Source of the DNA: Jiella endophytica
Lineage (GTDB): Bacteria; Pseudomonadota; Alphaproteobacteria; Rhizobiales; Rhizobiaceae
Assembly: GCF_004519335.1 (NCBI RefSeq)
Contig: NZ_SOZD01000007.1
Location: 108,343-172,342, forward strand
Length of the DNA: 64,000 bases
Direction: 5' to 3'
The translations under genes and the position numbers were made by a program. A model generated the notes under the pieces. The model worked only from the letters and a program-made list of their open reading frames with translations, searched no databases and was not told the DNA's origin. Shown in pieces: positions 16,430 through 25,505 of this stretch. Within the stretch, counting starts at the first letter, position 1, and each line of letters starts with the position of its first letter.

Positions 16430-17242
16430 ATGATGGAAAACATTCAAGCCACTCTGAACAGGGGCCCGGCCGTGCAAGCTGCCAAACCGATCAAGATGAA
16501 GACCAAGGACGTCACCGTCCATTACGGCGCCAAGCAGGCCCTCAACGGCGTCACGCTGAACATCCCCGAGAACCAGGTGACGGCGCTGATCGGCCCGTCG
16601 GGCTGCGGCAAGTCCACCTATCTGCGCTGCCTCAACCGGATGAACGACACGATCGACATCGCCAAGGTCGGCGGCGAGATCCTGCTCGACGGCGAGGACG
16701 TCTACGACCCGGACATCGACGTCGTGGAGCTCAGGGCCCGGGTCGGCATGGTCTTCCAGAAGCCGAACCCGTTTCCGAAGTCGATCTTCGACAATGTCGC
16801 CTACGGCCCGAAGATTCACGGCCTCGCCCGCTCCAAGCAGGAGCTCGACGAGATCGTCCATACCAGCCTGCGCCGCGCCGGCCTCTACAAGGAGGTTCAC
16901 GACCGTCTCGACGAGCCGGGCACCGGGCTTTCCGGCGGCCAGCAGCAGCGCCTCTGCATCGCCAGAGCCATCGCCGTCTCGCCCGAGGTCATCCTGATGG
17001 ACGAGCCCTGCTCGGCGCTCGACCCGATCGCCACGGCGACGGTCGAGGAGCTGATCGACGAGCTGCGCGAGAACTACACCATCGTCATCGTCACCCACTC
17101 CATGCAGCAGGCGGCGCGTGTCTCGCAGCTGACCGCCATGTTCCATCTCGGCGACCTCGCCGAGGTCGGCCCGACCGAGAAGATGTTCTCCAATCCGGAC
17201 GACAAGCGGACCCAGGACTACATCACGGGCCGCTTCGGCTGA
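16430..17242 (+). CDS. pstB: Phosphate ABC transporter ATP-binding protein
   Basis: A 270-residue ABC ATPase. Walker [10 protein letters not shown] is at residues 55-63, the Q-loop in [10 protein letters not shown], signature LSGGQQQR, Walker B ILMDEP, and the switch His in [17 protein letters not shown] after Walker A is characteristic of PstB. Two adjacent ATG codons (16430 and 16433) both follow GGAG; either may be used. It powers phosphate import through PstCA and takes part, with PhoU, in restraining PhoR when phosphate is plentiful. Confidence 0.97.
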   Translation: MMENIQATLNRGPAVQAAKPIKMKTKDVTVHYGAKQALNGVTLNIPENQVTALIGPSGCGKSTYLRCLNRMNDTIDIAKVGGEILLDGEDVYDPDIDVVELRARVGMVFQKPNPFPKSIFDNVAYGPKIHGLARSKQELDEIVHTSLRRAGLYKEVHDRLDEPGTGLSGGQQQRLCIARAIAVSPEVILMDEPCSALDPIATATVEELIDELRENYTIVIVTHSMQQAARVSQLTAMFHLGDLAEVGPTEKMFSNPDDKRTQDYITGRFG

Positions 17243-17267
17243 CGGGAACCATCACGAGGAGACCAGA

Positions 17268-18008
17268 ATGGCCGAACACATCGTCACGTCCTACGAGGAC
17301 GAGCTGAAGTTCATCATCCGCCGCATTTCCGAAATGGGCGGCCAGGCCGAGCGCATGGTCGAACAGTCGGTCAGCGCCCTGATGCATTCCGACTGGGGGC
17401 TTGCCCAGTCGGTCGTCGCCGACGACGTGCTGCTCGACGCCGTGCAGCGCGAGATCGACGAACGGGCGATCCGCACCATCGCCAAGCGCCAGCCGATGGC
17501 CGTTGACCTGCGCGAGATCGTCGGCGCGATCCGCATTTCCAACGACCTCGAGCGCATCGGCGATCTCGCCAAGAACACCGCCAAGCGCGTCATCGCGGTT
17601 CACGAACACTCCCAGCCGATGCAGCTGGTGCGCGGCATCGAGCACCTCTCCGACCTCGCTCTGGCGCAGCTGAAGGAAGTCCTCGATGCCTATGCGACGC
17701 GGGACGAGAAGCAGGCGCTGGCGGTGCGCGACGGCGACGAGGCGATCGACGCGGTCTACACCTCGATCTTCCGCGAGCTCCTCACTTACATGATGGAAGA
17801 TCCGCGCAACATCACCGCCTGCACGCATCTCCTGTTCAGCGCCAAGAACATCGAGCGCATCGGCGACCACGCCACGAACATCGCCGAGACCGTCTACTAC
17901 ATCAAGACTGGCGAGCAGATGGAAGCCGAGCGGCCGAAGGGCGACTCGACCCCCTCCCTCGCCCACACCGATCTGACGACGCCGCCGCCGGGCGGCCCGG
18001 GAGCCTGA
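17268..18008 (+). CDS. phoU: Phosphate signalling protein PhoU
   Basis: A 246-residue helical protein made of two three-helix repeats. Each repeat carries the metal-binding E/DxxxD-type motif: ERIGDLAKNTAKR near residue 92 and ERIGDHATNIAE near residue 195. PhoU links Pst transport state to PhoR and damps uptake. The C-terminal ~25 residues are a proline-rich tail not needed by the fold. A GAGGAG site precedes ATG 17268; the gene ends 4 bp before phoB. Confidence 0.96.
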   Translation: MAEHIVTSYEDELKFIIRRISEMGGQAERMVEQSVSALMHSDWGLAQSVVADDVLLDAVQREIDERAIRTIAKRQPMAVDLREIVGAIRISNDLERIGDLAKNTAKRVIAVHEHSQPMQLVRGIEHLSDLALAQLKEVLDAYATRDEKQALAVRDGDEAIDAVYTSIFRELLTYMMEDPRNITACTHLLFSAKNIERIGDHATNIAETVYYIKTGEQMEAERPKGDSTPSLAHTDLTTPPPGGPGA

Positions 18009-18012
18009 GGGC

Positions 18013-18738
18013 ATGAGCGCACGCATCGCGGTGGTCGAGGACGAGGAGGCGCTGGGCGTCCTCCTGCGCTACAACCTCGAATCCGAAGGTTATTCCGTCG
18101 ACGTCATCGCCCGCGGCGACGAGGCGGACCTCCGGCTCAAGGAGGAGCTTCCCGACCTCCTGATCCTCGACTGGATGCTGCCAGGGCTTTCCGGCGTCGA
18201 ACTCTGCCGACGGCTTCGCCAGCGCGAGGAATCGGAACGCCTGCCGATCATCATGCTGACGGCGCGGGGCGAGGAATCGGAGCGGGTGCGCGGCCTCTCG
18301 GTCGGCGCCGACGACTATGTGGTGAAGCCGTTCTCGACGCCGGAGCTGGTCGCGCGGGTGCGCGCCATGCTGCGGCGGGCCAAGCCGGAGAAGATCGCCA
18401 CGCATCTGTCGGCCGGCGACATCGACCTCGACCGCGAGACCCATCGTGTCCGCCGCGCCGGCCGCGAGATCAAGCTCGGGCCGACGGAATTCCGGCTCCT
18501 GGAATTCTTCATGCAGTCGCCTGGCCGGGTGTTCTCCCGCGAGCAGCTGCTTGACGGCGTCTGGGGCCGCGACATCTATGTCGACGAGCGCACCGTCGAC
18601 GTCCATGTCGGACGGCTGCGAAAGGCGATCAATCGCGGCCGCCAGCGCGATCCGATCCGCACCGTGCGCGGCGCCGGCTACGCCCTCGACGAGCAGTTCA
18701 CCACGGCGAAGGCGGCGAAGGAAAAGGCGACGACCTGA
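18013..18738 (+). CDS. phoB: Phosphate regulon response regulator PhoB
   Basis: A 241-residue OmpR-family regulator. The receiver domain (1-120) has the acidic pair ED at 9-10, phospho-acceptor Asp53 in ILDWMLPG, Thr83 and Lys105 (DYVVKPF). The winged-helix domain (~130-232) contains the recognition helix region TVDVHVGRLRKAI and the GAGY wing. It binds Pho boxes such as that upstream of pstS. A short Lys/Ala-rich tail follows. Last gene of the phosphate cluster. Confidence 0.97.
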   Translation: MSARIAVVEDEEALGVLLRYNLESEGYSVDVIARGDEADLRLKEELPDLLILDWMLPGLSGVELCRRLRQREESERLPIIMLTARGEESERVRGLSVGADDYVVKPFSTPELVARVRAMLRRAKPEKIATHLSAGDIDLDRETHRVRRAGREIKLGPTEFRLLEFFMQSPGRVFSREQLLDGVWGRDIYVDERTVDVHVGRLRKAINRGRQRDPIRTVRGAGYALDEQFTTAKAAKEKATT

Positions 18739-18758
18739 TCTTCGGCGCCCCCGCACCG

Positions 18759-20426
18759 TCAGCCGCGCAATTCGCGCCTCAGCACCTTGCCCACCGCCGA
18801 TTTCGGCAGTTCCTCGCGGAACTCGATGATACGCGGGCGCTTGTAGCCGGTGAGGTTCTCCTTGCAGTAGGAGCGGATCGCCTCCTCGCCGAGCGCCTCG
18901 TCCTCGCGCACCACGAAGAGCTTGACCGCCTCGCCGGAGGCCTCGTCGGCGATGGCGATGGCCGCAGCCTCGACGACCCCGGGCATGCGCGTCACCACCT
19001 CCTCGATCTCGTTCGGATAGACGTTGAAGCCCGAGACGTTGATCATGTCCTTCTTGCGGTCGACGATCTTGAAGATGCCGTCGGGGCTCATCGTGCCGAC
19101 ATCGCCGGAGCGGAAGAAGCCGTCCGGCGTCATCACCGCGGCGGTCTCCTCGGGACGGTTCCAATAGCCGGCCATCACCTGCGGCCCGCGAATGGCGACC
19201 TCGCCGACCTCGCCCGCAGCAAGATGGCTGCCGTCCTCGGCGAGGATGGCCAGCTCGGTCGACGGCAGCGGCACGCCGATCATGCCGGTATATTCGGAGC
19301 GGTCGGTCGGGTTGCAGCAGGCTGAGGGGGAAGTCTCCGACAGGCCGTAGCCCTCGCAGATCGACACCCCGGTCAGCTTCTTCCAGCGCTCGGCCGTCGC
19401 CGCCTGCACCGCCATGCCGCCCCCCACGGAGAGTTTCAGCGACGACCAGTCGACGCTTTTCGCCTCCGGATGCAGCGCGATGGCGTTGAACAGCGTGTTG
19501 ACGGCCGGGAAGGAGTGGAAGCGGAACGGCTTGATCGCCTTCAGCGTCGCCGGGATGTCGCGGGGATTGGGGATGAGTATCGCCGCACCGCCATTGCGCA
19601 TCGACAGCATCAGATTCACCGTGAAGCCGAAGATGTGGTAGATCGGCAAGGCGCAGATCGTCACCGACTGCTCGCCGGCCGGGATGTTGTCGAGGGCCGG
19701 CGCATTCCACATCTGCGACTGCAGCACATTGGCGACGATGTTGGCATGGGAGAGCATCGCGCCCTTGGCGACGCCCGTGGTGCCGCCGGTATATTGCAGG
19801 ACGGCGATGTCCCCCGGCGCGACGTCGACCTTTTCGAGCTTGCGCTTGCCGCCGATGGCGAGCGCCCGCTTGAACGTCACCGCGCCGGGCAGGTCGTAGG
19901 CCGGCACCATCTTCTTCACCCGCTTCAGGACGAAATTGACGATCGTGCCTTTGACGAAAGGCAGAAGGTCGCCGAGGCCGGTGACGACGACGTGCTCGAC
20001 GTCGGTCTTCGTCCGGCAGGCGGCGAAGGTCGCTGCCATGTTCTCGAGGACGACGATGGCCTTGGCGCCGGAATCCTTCAGCTGATGGGCGAGTTCGCCT
20101 GGCGTGTAGAGCGGATTGGTGTTGACGATGGTGAGCCCGGCCTTGGCCGCGCCGGCAATCGCCACCGGATATTGCGGCACATTGGGCATCATCAGCGCGA
20201 TGCGGTCGCCCTTCTTCAGCCCCAGCGACTGGAGATAGGCGGCGAAATCGCCTGCGAGCTCGCCGAAGCGGCGATAGCTGTAGGCTGCGCCCATGAAATG
20301 CAGGGCATTCAGATCGGCAAAGCTTTCGAAGGCATTGTCCAGAAGGTCGGCGAGCGATCGATAGCCGATCTCGCCGAGCTCGGACGGCACCCCTTTCGGG
20401 TAGTGCGCGAGCCAGGGTTTGTTCAT
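18759..20426 (-). CDS. fadD: Long-chain fatty acid-CoA ligase (FadD-type)
   Basis: A 555-residue ANL-superfamily adenylate-forming enzyme. Core motifs are YTGGTTGVAKGA (phosphate loop), EGYGLSETSP, SGDVGTMSPDG, the hinge DRKKDMINVSGFNVYPNEIEE, and the C-terminal catalytic Lys in LPKSAVGKVLRR. Length and motifs fit FadD, which activates fatty acids to acyl-CoA at the inner membrane for beta-oxidation or lipid synthesis; a medium-chain preference cannot be excluded. GGGAGGAA precedes ATG 20426. It is convergent with phoB across only 20 bp. Confidence 0.92.
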   Translation of the reverse strand: MNKPWLAHYPKGVPSELGEIGYRSLADLLDNAFESFADLNALHFMGAAYSYRRFGELAGDFAAYLQSLGLKKGDRIALMMPNVPQYPVAIAGAAKAGLTIVNTNPLYTPGELAHQLKDSGAKAIVVLENMAATFAACRTKTDVEHVVVTGLGDLLPFVKGTIVNFVLKRVKKMVPAYDLPGAVTFKRALAIGGKRKLEKVDVAPGDIAVLQYTGGTTGVAKGAMLSHANIVANVLQSQMWNAPALDNIPAGEQSVTICALPIYHIFGFTVNLMLSMRNGGAAILIPNPRDIPATLKAIKPFRFHSFPAVNTLFNAIALHPEAKSVDWSSLKLSVGGGMAVQAATAERWKKLTGVSICEGYGLSETSPSACCNPTDRSEYTGMIGVPLPSTELAILAEDGSHLAAGEVGEVAIRGPQVMAGYWNRPEETAAVMTPDGFFRSGDVGTMSPDGIFKIVDRKKDMINVSGFNVYPNEIEEVVTRMPGVVEAAAIAIADEASGEAVKLFVVREDEALGEEAIRSYCKENLTGYKRPRIIEFREELPKSAVGKVLRRELRG

Positions 20427-20636
20427 GCAAAATTCCTCCCGTTTTGACGTTAGCGTAAAGGTCAGTCGCCGCCAAGCCGGCGCGTCCGATCCTCGCTCGC
20501 CTGCTGCCGGTCCCAGCCTGCACAGCCTGGAGGTGATGCTCGTCGCACCGTCCCGGGTCGAACGGCACGATGAGGCAGGGCATGCAATCGACGTCGCCGA
20601 TCTACCGCTCGCTCGGCACAGCGGTGTTCTCCCGGC

Positions 20637-20765
20637 ATGCTCGGCGTGACAGTGGTGGGGCTGTTCCCGAAGCCGGTCTTCTATGTCGAGATCCGCCGGG
20701 CCTTCAATCCGAGGAAGCTGGCATTGGAGGAGGTGCAGACCGGAAAAGTCGCGCCGGCGCCCTAA
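20637..20765 (+). CDS. Possible 42-residue open frame, unknown
   Basis: ATG 20637 to TAA 20765 encodes MLGVTVVGLFPKPVFYVEIR... with codon use like genuine genes of the window (GTC, TTC, ATC, CTG). I see no good ribosome-binding site, and an in-frame stop occurs 66 bp upstream. It may be a microprotein or the 3' remnant of a decayed gene in the gap upstream of fadD. Confidence 0.25.
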   Translation: MLGVTVVGLFPKPVFYVEIRRAFNPRKLALEEVQTGKVAPAP

Positions 20766-20785
20766 GCCGGGCGGGCGACTGCGAC

Positions 20786-20823
<38 letters not shown>

Positions 20824-20917
20824 AAAGGCATTGCTCCCGGCGCGTTCGGTGACAATTGTCGGCGGCCGGTCTTTGCGAATCCCGCCGGCCGTTTATCTGC
20901 CGGACAAAAGCTCAACG

Positions 20918-21175
20918 ATGGACGCTTCGATGGCCAAGATCACCTACCACATCGTCGAACATGACGGCGGCTTCGCCTACCGGCTGAACGACGTCTATTC
21001 GGAAACCTTCAGGACCCACGACGAGGCCTTCCTCGCTGCCAGGCGCGCCGCGGTGCGGCAGCAGCGCCCCGGCGAATCCGCCGGCATCGTCTGGGAGGAT
21101 GCGGGCGGCCACTGGCATGCGGAGGTCTCCTCCGGCTCAGATCGCCCGCAGACGGAAATTTCCGACGACACCTGA
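20918..21175 (+). CDS. DUF2188-like small protein
   Basis: An 85-residue protein; from residue 5 on (MAKITYHIVEHDGGFAYRL) it matches my recollection of DUF2188 proteins, which share an ITYHIV-HDGG-AY start and an SETFxTHDEA centre. The C-terminus ends GGHWHAEVS plus a short tail. Function of the family is not known to me. The start is either ATG 20918 or ATG 20930 (MAKI). Codon use fits the window, and it ends before a plausible intrinsic terminator. Confidence 0.7.
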   Translation: MDASMAKITYHIVEHDGGFAYRLNDVYSETFRTHDEAFLAARRAAVRQQRPGESAGIVWEDAGGHWHAEVSSGSDRPQTEISDDT

Positions 21176-21212
21176 CAGGGTCTCGCCGGTTTCCATCGTC
21201 ACGGGTCGGAGC

Positions 21213-21249
21213 TTCGCGAGGCGGGTTTCGCCCCGCGAAAAGAGTTTTG
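21213..21249 (+). terminator. Intrinsic terminator after the DUF2188 gene
   Basis: TTCGCGaGGCG and CGCCcCGCGAA form a 10-bp stem with one mismatch around a 5-nt loop, followed by AAGAGTTTT. It starts 37 bp after the stop. It lies just before the convergent ParA-like gene and might serve both. Confidence 0.65.
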
Positions 21250-21257
21250 CGAGATCC

Positions 21258-21968
21258 TCAGGCAGCCTTCGGCAGGGTCTCGCGCGGCGCTGCAACCGGC
21301 GCGACGCTCTCGCTCCGGCGGCCGAGAATGCCGATCTCATAGGCAAGGCTGGCGGCTTCGGCCCGGGCCCGGTCGAGGCCGGGGGCGGCGGCGTCCTCGA
21401 GGGTGAAGATCGTGCCGCCGAACAGGAAGGGCGCCTCGTAGGCGGCCCGCTGGACGAGGCCGATAGGCAGGCGCGGCGTCTGGCTGGCCTCGATGATCGC
21501 CTCGACGCCGCGGGCAATGCGGCTCGGGATGGTTGCGACGGCGCTGGCGACGAAGCACCAGTCGCGGGCGCGGCGGCCGCGGCCGGCATCCTCGTTGAGC
21601 AGCCGGTCCGTCTCGACGGCGTAGAAGGCAGAGGCCGGCGAGAAGCGGACCGGGATCACCGCCCGGTCGGCCAGCCTGGCGCCGGCGCGGATCGTCGCGG
21701 CCTCGTCGCCGGCGTCGATGACCACGAGATCGCCCCGCCGACGGCCGGCACGCACCAGCTTTTCGATCGTCGCCTCGTCGCGGGCGCGCTCGACCCAGAG
21801 CTTGGTCGGGACGGCGTTGCGCGTCGCCCAGTCGGCGATGTCGCCGTCGCGGGCCGCGTCGATGAGAAGGACGGGAATGTCGGCGGCGGCGGCGACGCTC
21901 GCCAAGGTCAGCGCCATGGTCGAGGAGCCGGAGGTCTTGAGGGAGCCGACGGAAACGACGGAGATCAT
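21258..21968 (-). CDS. ParA/MinD-like protein with degenerate Walker A motif
   Basis: A 236-residue protein with the fold pattern of ParA-type ATPases: MISVVSVGSLKTSGSSTMAL at the N-terminus, VLLIDAARDGDIADW for the second strand, DLVVIDAGDEAA in the Walker B position, and VIPVRFSPAS after it. The deviant Walker A KGGxGKT of active ParA reads KTSGSST here: the first signature lysine is kept, but the phosphate-binding lysine is replaced by serine. Active ATPase is therefore doubtful. Full ParA proteins have paired parB and parS, none of which is present. ATG 21968 follows AAAGG. Perhaps a regulatory or division-associated relative. Confidence 0.7.
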   Translation of the reverse strand: MISVVSVGSLKTSGSSTMALTLASVAAAADIPVLLIDAARDGDIADWATRNAVPTKLWVERARDEATIEKLVRAGRRRGDLVVIDAGDEAATIRAGARLADRAVIPVRFSPASAFYAVETDRLLNEDAGRGRRARDWCFVASAVATIPSRIARGVEAIIEASQTPRLPIGLVQRAAYEAPFLFGGTIFTLEDAAAPGLDRARAEAASLAYEIGILGRRSESVAPVAAPRETLPKAA

Positions 21969-22332
21969 TGAAAAGCCTTTCTGCGGTCCCTGGCGGAGCG
22001 CGTGTTTGCGTTGGACGATGCCGGCGCCTCGTGAAAAGCGGGCGCGGCTGCGGTCGAGAGTCCTGCCTGCGCTGCCGCAGGTCGCGATCGAAACCGTCGC
22101 GACGGCGGTGCGGATCGTCCTCAGCATAGGGACAGCCAGCTTGGCCGAAGCTTAAGAGTTCGGTAACCAATTCGCTGAAGCCGCTGCAGGCGCCCTTGGG
22201 CAGCGACCGCGATGGAAAGCGCCGCTCCCGGCGCATGGCGGCGTCACGGGCAACGCTGACCCGCTCGCCAGCCGCGTCGATCGATCGACGCGGCCCCTTT
22301 CCCCAGATCGCGCCGCGTGGCAAAAGGCCGCC
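21969..22332. promoter_or_regulatory. Divergent intergenic region, ParA-like / ABC-F
   Basis: About 364 bp between divergently transcribed genes; it must carry both promoters. I see no convincing gene, operator or riboswitch in it. Confidence 0.5.
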
Positions 22333-24240
22333 ATGCTTCAGATCACCGACCTTACCGCGCGCGTTGCCGGGCGCCTGCTCATCGACCATGCGAGCCTCAC
22401 CTTGCCGGCTGGCACCAAGGCCGGGCTCGTCGGGCGCAACGGCGCCGGCAAGTCGACGCTGTTCCGCGTCATCACCGGCGACCTCGCACCGGAGACCGGT
22501 TCGGTGTCCTTCCCGAAGAACACCCGGCTCGGCCAGGTCGCCCAGGAGGCGCCCGGTACCGAGGAGTCGCTGATCGAGATCGTGCTCAAGGCGGACACCG
22601 AGCGCCTTGCGCTGCTCGAAGAGGCCGAGACGGCGAGCGACCCGACGCGGATCGCCGACATCCATATGCGACTTGCCGACATCGAGTCCCATTCGGCCGA
22701 GGCGAGGGCCTCTTCGATCCTTTCCGGCCTCGGCTTCGACATGGCGGCGCAGGCGCGCCCCGCCTCGTCCTTTTCCGGCGGCTGGCGCATGCGCGTCGCG
22801 CTGGCGGCGGTCTTGTTCTCGCGGCCGGACCTCCTGCTCCTCGACGAGCCGACCAACTATCTCGACCTCGAAGGCACGCTGTGGCTGGAGAATTTCGTCC
22901 AGCGCTATCCCTACACCGTGCTGGTCATCTCCCATGACCGCGACGTGCTCAACAATGCGGTCTCGTCCATCGTCCATCTCGACCAGAAGAAGCTCAACTT
23001 CTACCGCGGCGACTACGACCAGTTCGCCCGCCAGCGGGCCGAGAAACTGGAGTTGCTTCAGAAGTCGATCGCCAAGCAAGACGCCCAGCGCAAGCACATG
23101 GAAGCCTTCGTCGAGCGCTTCCGCGCCAAGGCCTCGAAGGCGCGGCAGGCCCAGTCGCGGCTGAAGGCGCTGGAAAAGATGGGCCCGCTACAGTCGATCG
23201 TCGAAGAAAGCGTCACGCCCTTCTCCTTCCCGGCGCCGGAAAAGCAGCCGGCCTCGCCGATCATCCGGATGGAGAAAGTCTCGGTCGGCTACCAGCCCGG
23301 CCGCCCGATCCTGAAGAACCTCGATCTGCGGATCGACACCGACGACCGGATCGCGCTCCTCGGCCAGAACGGCAACGGCAAGTCGACCTTCGCCAAGCTT
23401 CTCGCCGAGCGGCTTGGCGCCGAGACCGGCGCGATCACCCGGGCGCCGGGGCTGAAGATCGCCTTCTTCGCCCAGCACCAGATCGACGATCTGCGCCCCG
23501 CCGAGAGCGCCGTCCAGCATGTCCGCCGGCAGATGCCCGATGCGCCGGAGGCCAAGGTCCGCGCGCGGGTCGCCCAGATGGGCCTGCCGACGGTGAAGAT
23601 GGACACCGCGGCCGAGAAGCTCTCCGGCGGCGAGAAGGCGCGGCTGCTGATGGGTCTCGCCACCCTCGACGCGCCGAACCTTCTGATCCTCGACGAGCCG
23701 ACCAACCATCTCGACATCGAGGCGCGCGAAAGCCTCGTCCATGCCCTCAACGACTTTCCGGGCGCGGTCATCCTGATCAGCCACGACCGCCACATGGTCG
23801 AGGCGACGATGGACCGGCTGTGGATCGTCGGCGAGGGCACCGTCTCGCGCTATGACGGCGACCTCGAGGACTACAAGAAGCTGATCCTTTCCGGCGCCCG
23901 CTCGGGCGGCGGCGCGGCGGGCGGGGCGGGCACAGAGCCCGTCGAGGCCGAGCCGCAGGTCTCCAAGGTCGACCAGCGCCGCCAGGCGGCGGAACGGCGC
24001 GAGGCGCTTAAACCGTTGAAGAAGAAGATCTCGCAGCTCGAGATCCAGATCTCCCGGTTGCAGAAGACGCTGGCGGAGTTCGACCAGAAGCTCGCCGACC
24101 CGGCGCTCTATACGAAGGAGCCGGCGAAGGCTTCGGCCCTTGCCAAGCAGCGCGCCGATGCGGCGAAGACGCTGGAATCCTGCGAGGAGGACTGGCTGGC
24201 GCTGACCGAGGAGCACGATTCGGCGATGGCCGCGGAATAG
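22333..24240 (+). CDS. ABC-F family ATPase (YheS-type)
   Basis: A 635-residue protein with two ABC domains and no membrane segments. Walker A sites are GRNGAGKST (~34-42) and GQNGNGKST (~347). Signatures are SFSGGWRMR and LSGGEKAR; Walker B motifs are LLLLDEPTNYLD and LLILDEPTNHLD. The linker between domains (~235-310) is the charged helical P-site tRNA-interaction motif. A C-terminal coiled coil (~555-630) follows. This is the layout of ribosome-acting ABC-F proteins; length and coiled coil match YheS. It probably binds the ribosomal E site to relieve stalls. Confidence 0.92.
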   Translation: MLQITDLTARVAGRLLIDHASLTLPAGTKAGLVGRNGAGKSTLFRVITGDLAPETGSVSFPKNTRLGQVAQEAPGTEESLIEIVLKADTERLALLEEAETASDPTRIADIHMRLADIESHSAEARASSILSGLGFDMAAQARPASSFSGGWRMRVALAAVLFSRPDLLLLDEPTNYLDLEGTLWLENFVQRYPYTVLVISHDRDVLNNAVSSIVHLDQKKLNFYRGDYDQFARQRAEKLELLQKSIAKQDAQRKHMEAFVERFRAKASKARQAQSRLKALEKMGPLQSIVEESVTPFSFPAPEKQPASPIIRMEKVSVGYQPGRPILKNLDLRIDTDDRIALLGQNGNGKSTFAKLLAERLGAETGAITRAPGLKIAFFAQHQIDDLRPAESAVQHVRRQMPDAPEAKVRARVAQMGLPTVKMDTAAEKLSGGEKARLLMGLATLDAPNLLILDEPTNHLDIEARESLVHALNDFPGAVILISHDRHMVEATMDRLWIVGEGTVSRYDGDLEDYKKLILSGARSGGGAAGGAGTEPVEAEPQVSKVDQRRQAAERREALKPLKKKISQLEIQISRLQKTLAEFDQKLADPALYTKEPAKASALAKQRADAAKTLESCEEDWLALTEEHDSAMAAE

Positions 24241-24304
24241 CCTGGCCTCCTCCCCGATCGCCCCGGCCGCTTTTCGACGGTAGGGGCTTGATCTCCCTCT
24301 CCGC

Positions 24305-24868
24305 TCAACCCTCGCCGGGCGCGATCGACCGCCCGTCCGGCATCCGGTTGCCGGTCTCGCCCGGCGGATTGGCGAAGGGGACCGGCGGCGCGCCGTTCTT
24401 CGCCTCGGCGTCATGGGCGAGCGCCCAGTGCACCGAGGGAAAGGCGAGTTCGCCATAGGGGATTTCGGCTGGCGCGAAGAGCGCGACATCGAGGCTTTCG
24501 GGGCCCGGCGCGAAATGCGAGGTCTTCAGCTGCGCCCGGTAGATCAGCTGCACCTGGCTGATCCGCGGCACCGAATAGACCGCCAGCAGACGCTCGATCG
24601 AAAGTTCCGCCTCGGCCTCTTCCCGCGCCTCGCGGCGGGCACCGTCCTCGGGGGTCTCGTTCAGTTCGAGATAGCCGGCGGGAATCGTCCAGAAGCCCCG
24701 GCGCGGCTCGATCGCCCGGCGACATAGCAGGATCCGCCCCTCGTGGCGCACGACGGAGCCGACGACGATCTTGGGATTCTCATAGGCGACAAAACCACAG
24801 CTGTCGCAGATCCTGCGGGGGATGTCGTCGTCCTCGGGCGTGCGGAGGGAGAAGGAAGGCTCGGCCAT
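24305..24868 (-). CDS. NUDIX hydrolase with zinc ribbon
   Basis: A 187-residue protein. An N-terminal CDSCGFVAYENPK resembles the zinc-ribbon remnant of NADH pyrophosphatase-like NUDIX proteins; only this one CxxC pair is visible. The NUDIX box begins at GYLELNETPEDGARREAREE, with the catalytic REaREE glutamates present. Such enzymes split nucleoside diphosphates linked to another moiety (NADH, ADP-ribose or similar); the substrate is unassigned. The C-terminal ~35 residues are proline-rich and probably disordered. It starts 4 bp after the toxin gene stop and may be co-transcribed with the ParDE pair. Confidence 0.88.
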   Translation of the reverse strand: MAEPSFSLRTPEDDDIPRRICDSCGFVAYENPKIVVGSVVRHEGRILLCRRAIEPRRGFWTIPAGYLELNETPEDGARREAREEAEAELSIERLLAVYSVPRISQVQLIYRAQLKTSHFAPGPESLDVALFAPAEIPYGELAFPSVHWALAHDAEAKNGAPPVPFANPPGETGNRMPDGRSIAPGEG

Positions 24869-24872
24869 GGGC

Positions 24873-25166
24873 CTATAGATGGTCGTCGAGACGCATCCGG
24901 GAATGGAGGATGCGGACGACGAGGAGCTCGCCCCGACCGCTGTCGAGATGAAAAACGATGTGGCTTCCCGTCCGATGGCTCCTCAGACCCTTGCGATATC
25001 GCGAGGCGTCACGGCTCGGCAGCCGACCCGATGCGACCGCTTCACACCGCCGAACGATCTCGGTGACGTAGCGATCGGCCTGGGCCTGTCCGAAGCGGGC
25101 GTAGGAATAGATGTAGATGGCCGCCAGGTCGCGATCCGCCGCCGGGGTGAAATGAAGGCGGCTCAC
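24873..25166 (-). CDS. parE: RelE/ParE family toxin
   Basis: A 97-residue protein with the ParE pattern: LHFTPAADRDLAAIYIYSYARFG, RYRKGLRSHRTGSHIVFH and VVRILHSRMRLDDHL. ParE toxins poison DNA gyrase; RelE relatives cut mRNA. The RILHSRM motif is typical of the ParE side. It overlaps the antitoxin gene by 4 bp (ATGA), antitoxin first, the classical order. Confidence 0.88.
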   Translation of the reverse strand: MSRLHFTPAADRDLAAIYIYSYARFGQAQADRYVTEIVRRCEAVASGRLPSRDASRYRKGLRSHRTGSHIVFHLDSGRGELLVVRILHSRMRLDDHL

Positions 25167-25420
25167 CGATCCCCGTTACCGACGCGCAGATGCATCCGAT
25201 GCAGGAAATCATCGAGTTCGAACGGCAGGGGGTCGCCGCTGGCAAGCCCCTCCTCGATCGCCGCGCGGATCCGCGCCTCCTCGTCGGCATCCTCGCGCTC
25301 GAGCAGCGAGAGCCCTGCGCGGATCACCTCGTCGGCGCTGGCGAAATTGCCGGCTTCGACCTGGGCGTCGACGAAGGCGCCGAAATGGTCGCCGAGATCG
25401 ATGGTCTTCATGGCGCTCAT
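25163..25420 (-). CDS. parD: ParD-type ribbon-helix-helix antitoxin
   Basis: An 85-residue protein whose N-terminus matches type II ParD antitoxins: the ribbon TIDLGDHFGAFVDAQVEAGNFASADEVIRAGL is split here as TIDLGDHFGAFV and FASADEVIRAGLSLLE. The acidic C-terminus would wrap the ParE toxin. The start may be ATG 25420 or ATG 25411 (MKTIDL). ParD represses its own operon through the RHH domain. Confidence 0.88.
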   Translation of the reverse strand: MSAMKTIDLGDHFGAFVDAQVEAGNFASADEVIRAGLSLLEREDADEEARIRAAIEEGLASGDPLPFELDDFLHRMHLRVGNGDR

Positions 25421-25505
25421 CGCCGATCTCCCGGGGTCGCTGGACTTGCCACAAAGCTAGGCCGTACCGGGCCTGACGGCAACCTGATCTGGCGGCTGCA
25501 GAGCC

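Noticed and set aside
15065..17146. 693-residue minus-strand frame
   Set aside because: Antisense of pstA and pstB, which carry clear family motifs.
21258..21968. Chromosome partition parA
   Set aside because: No parB or parS nearby and the Walker A lysine is missing, so I call it only ParA-like.
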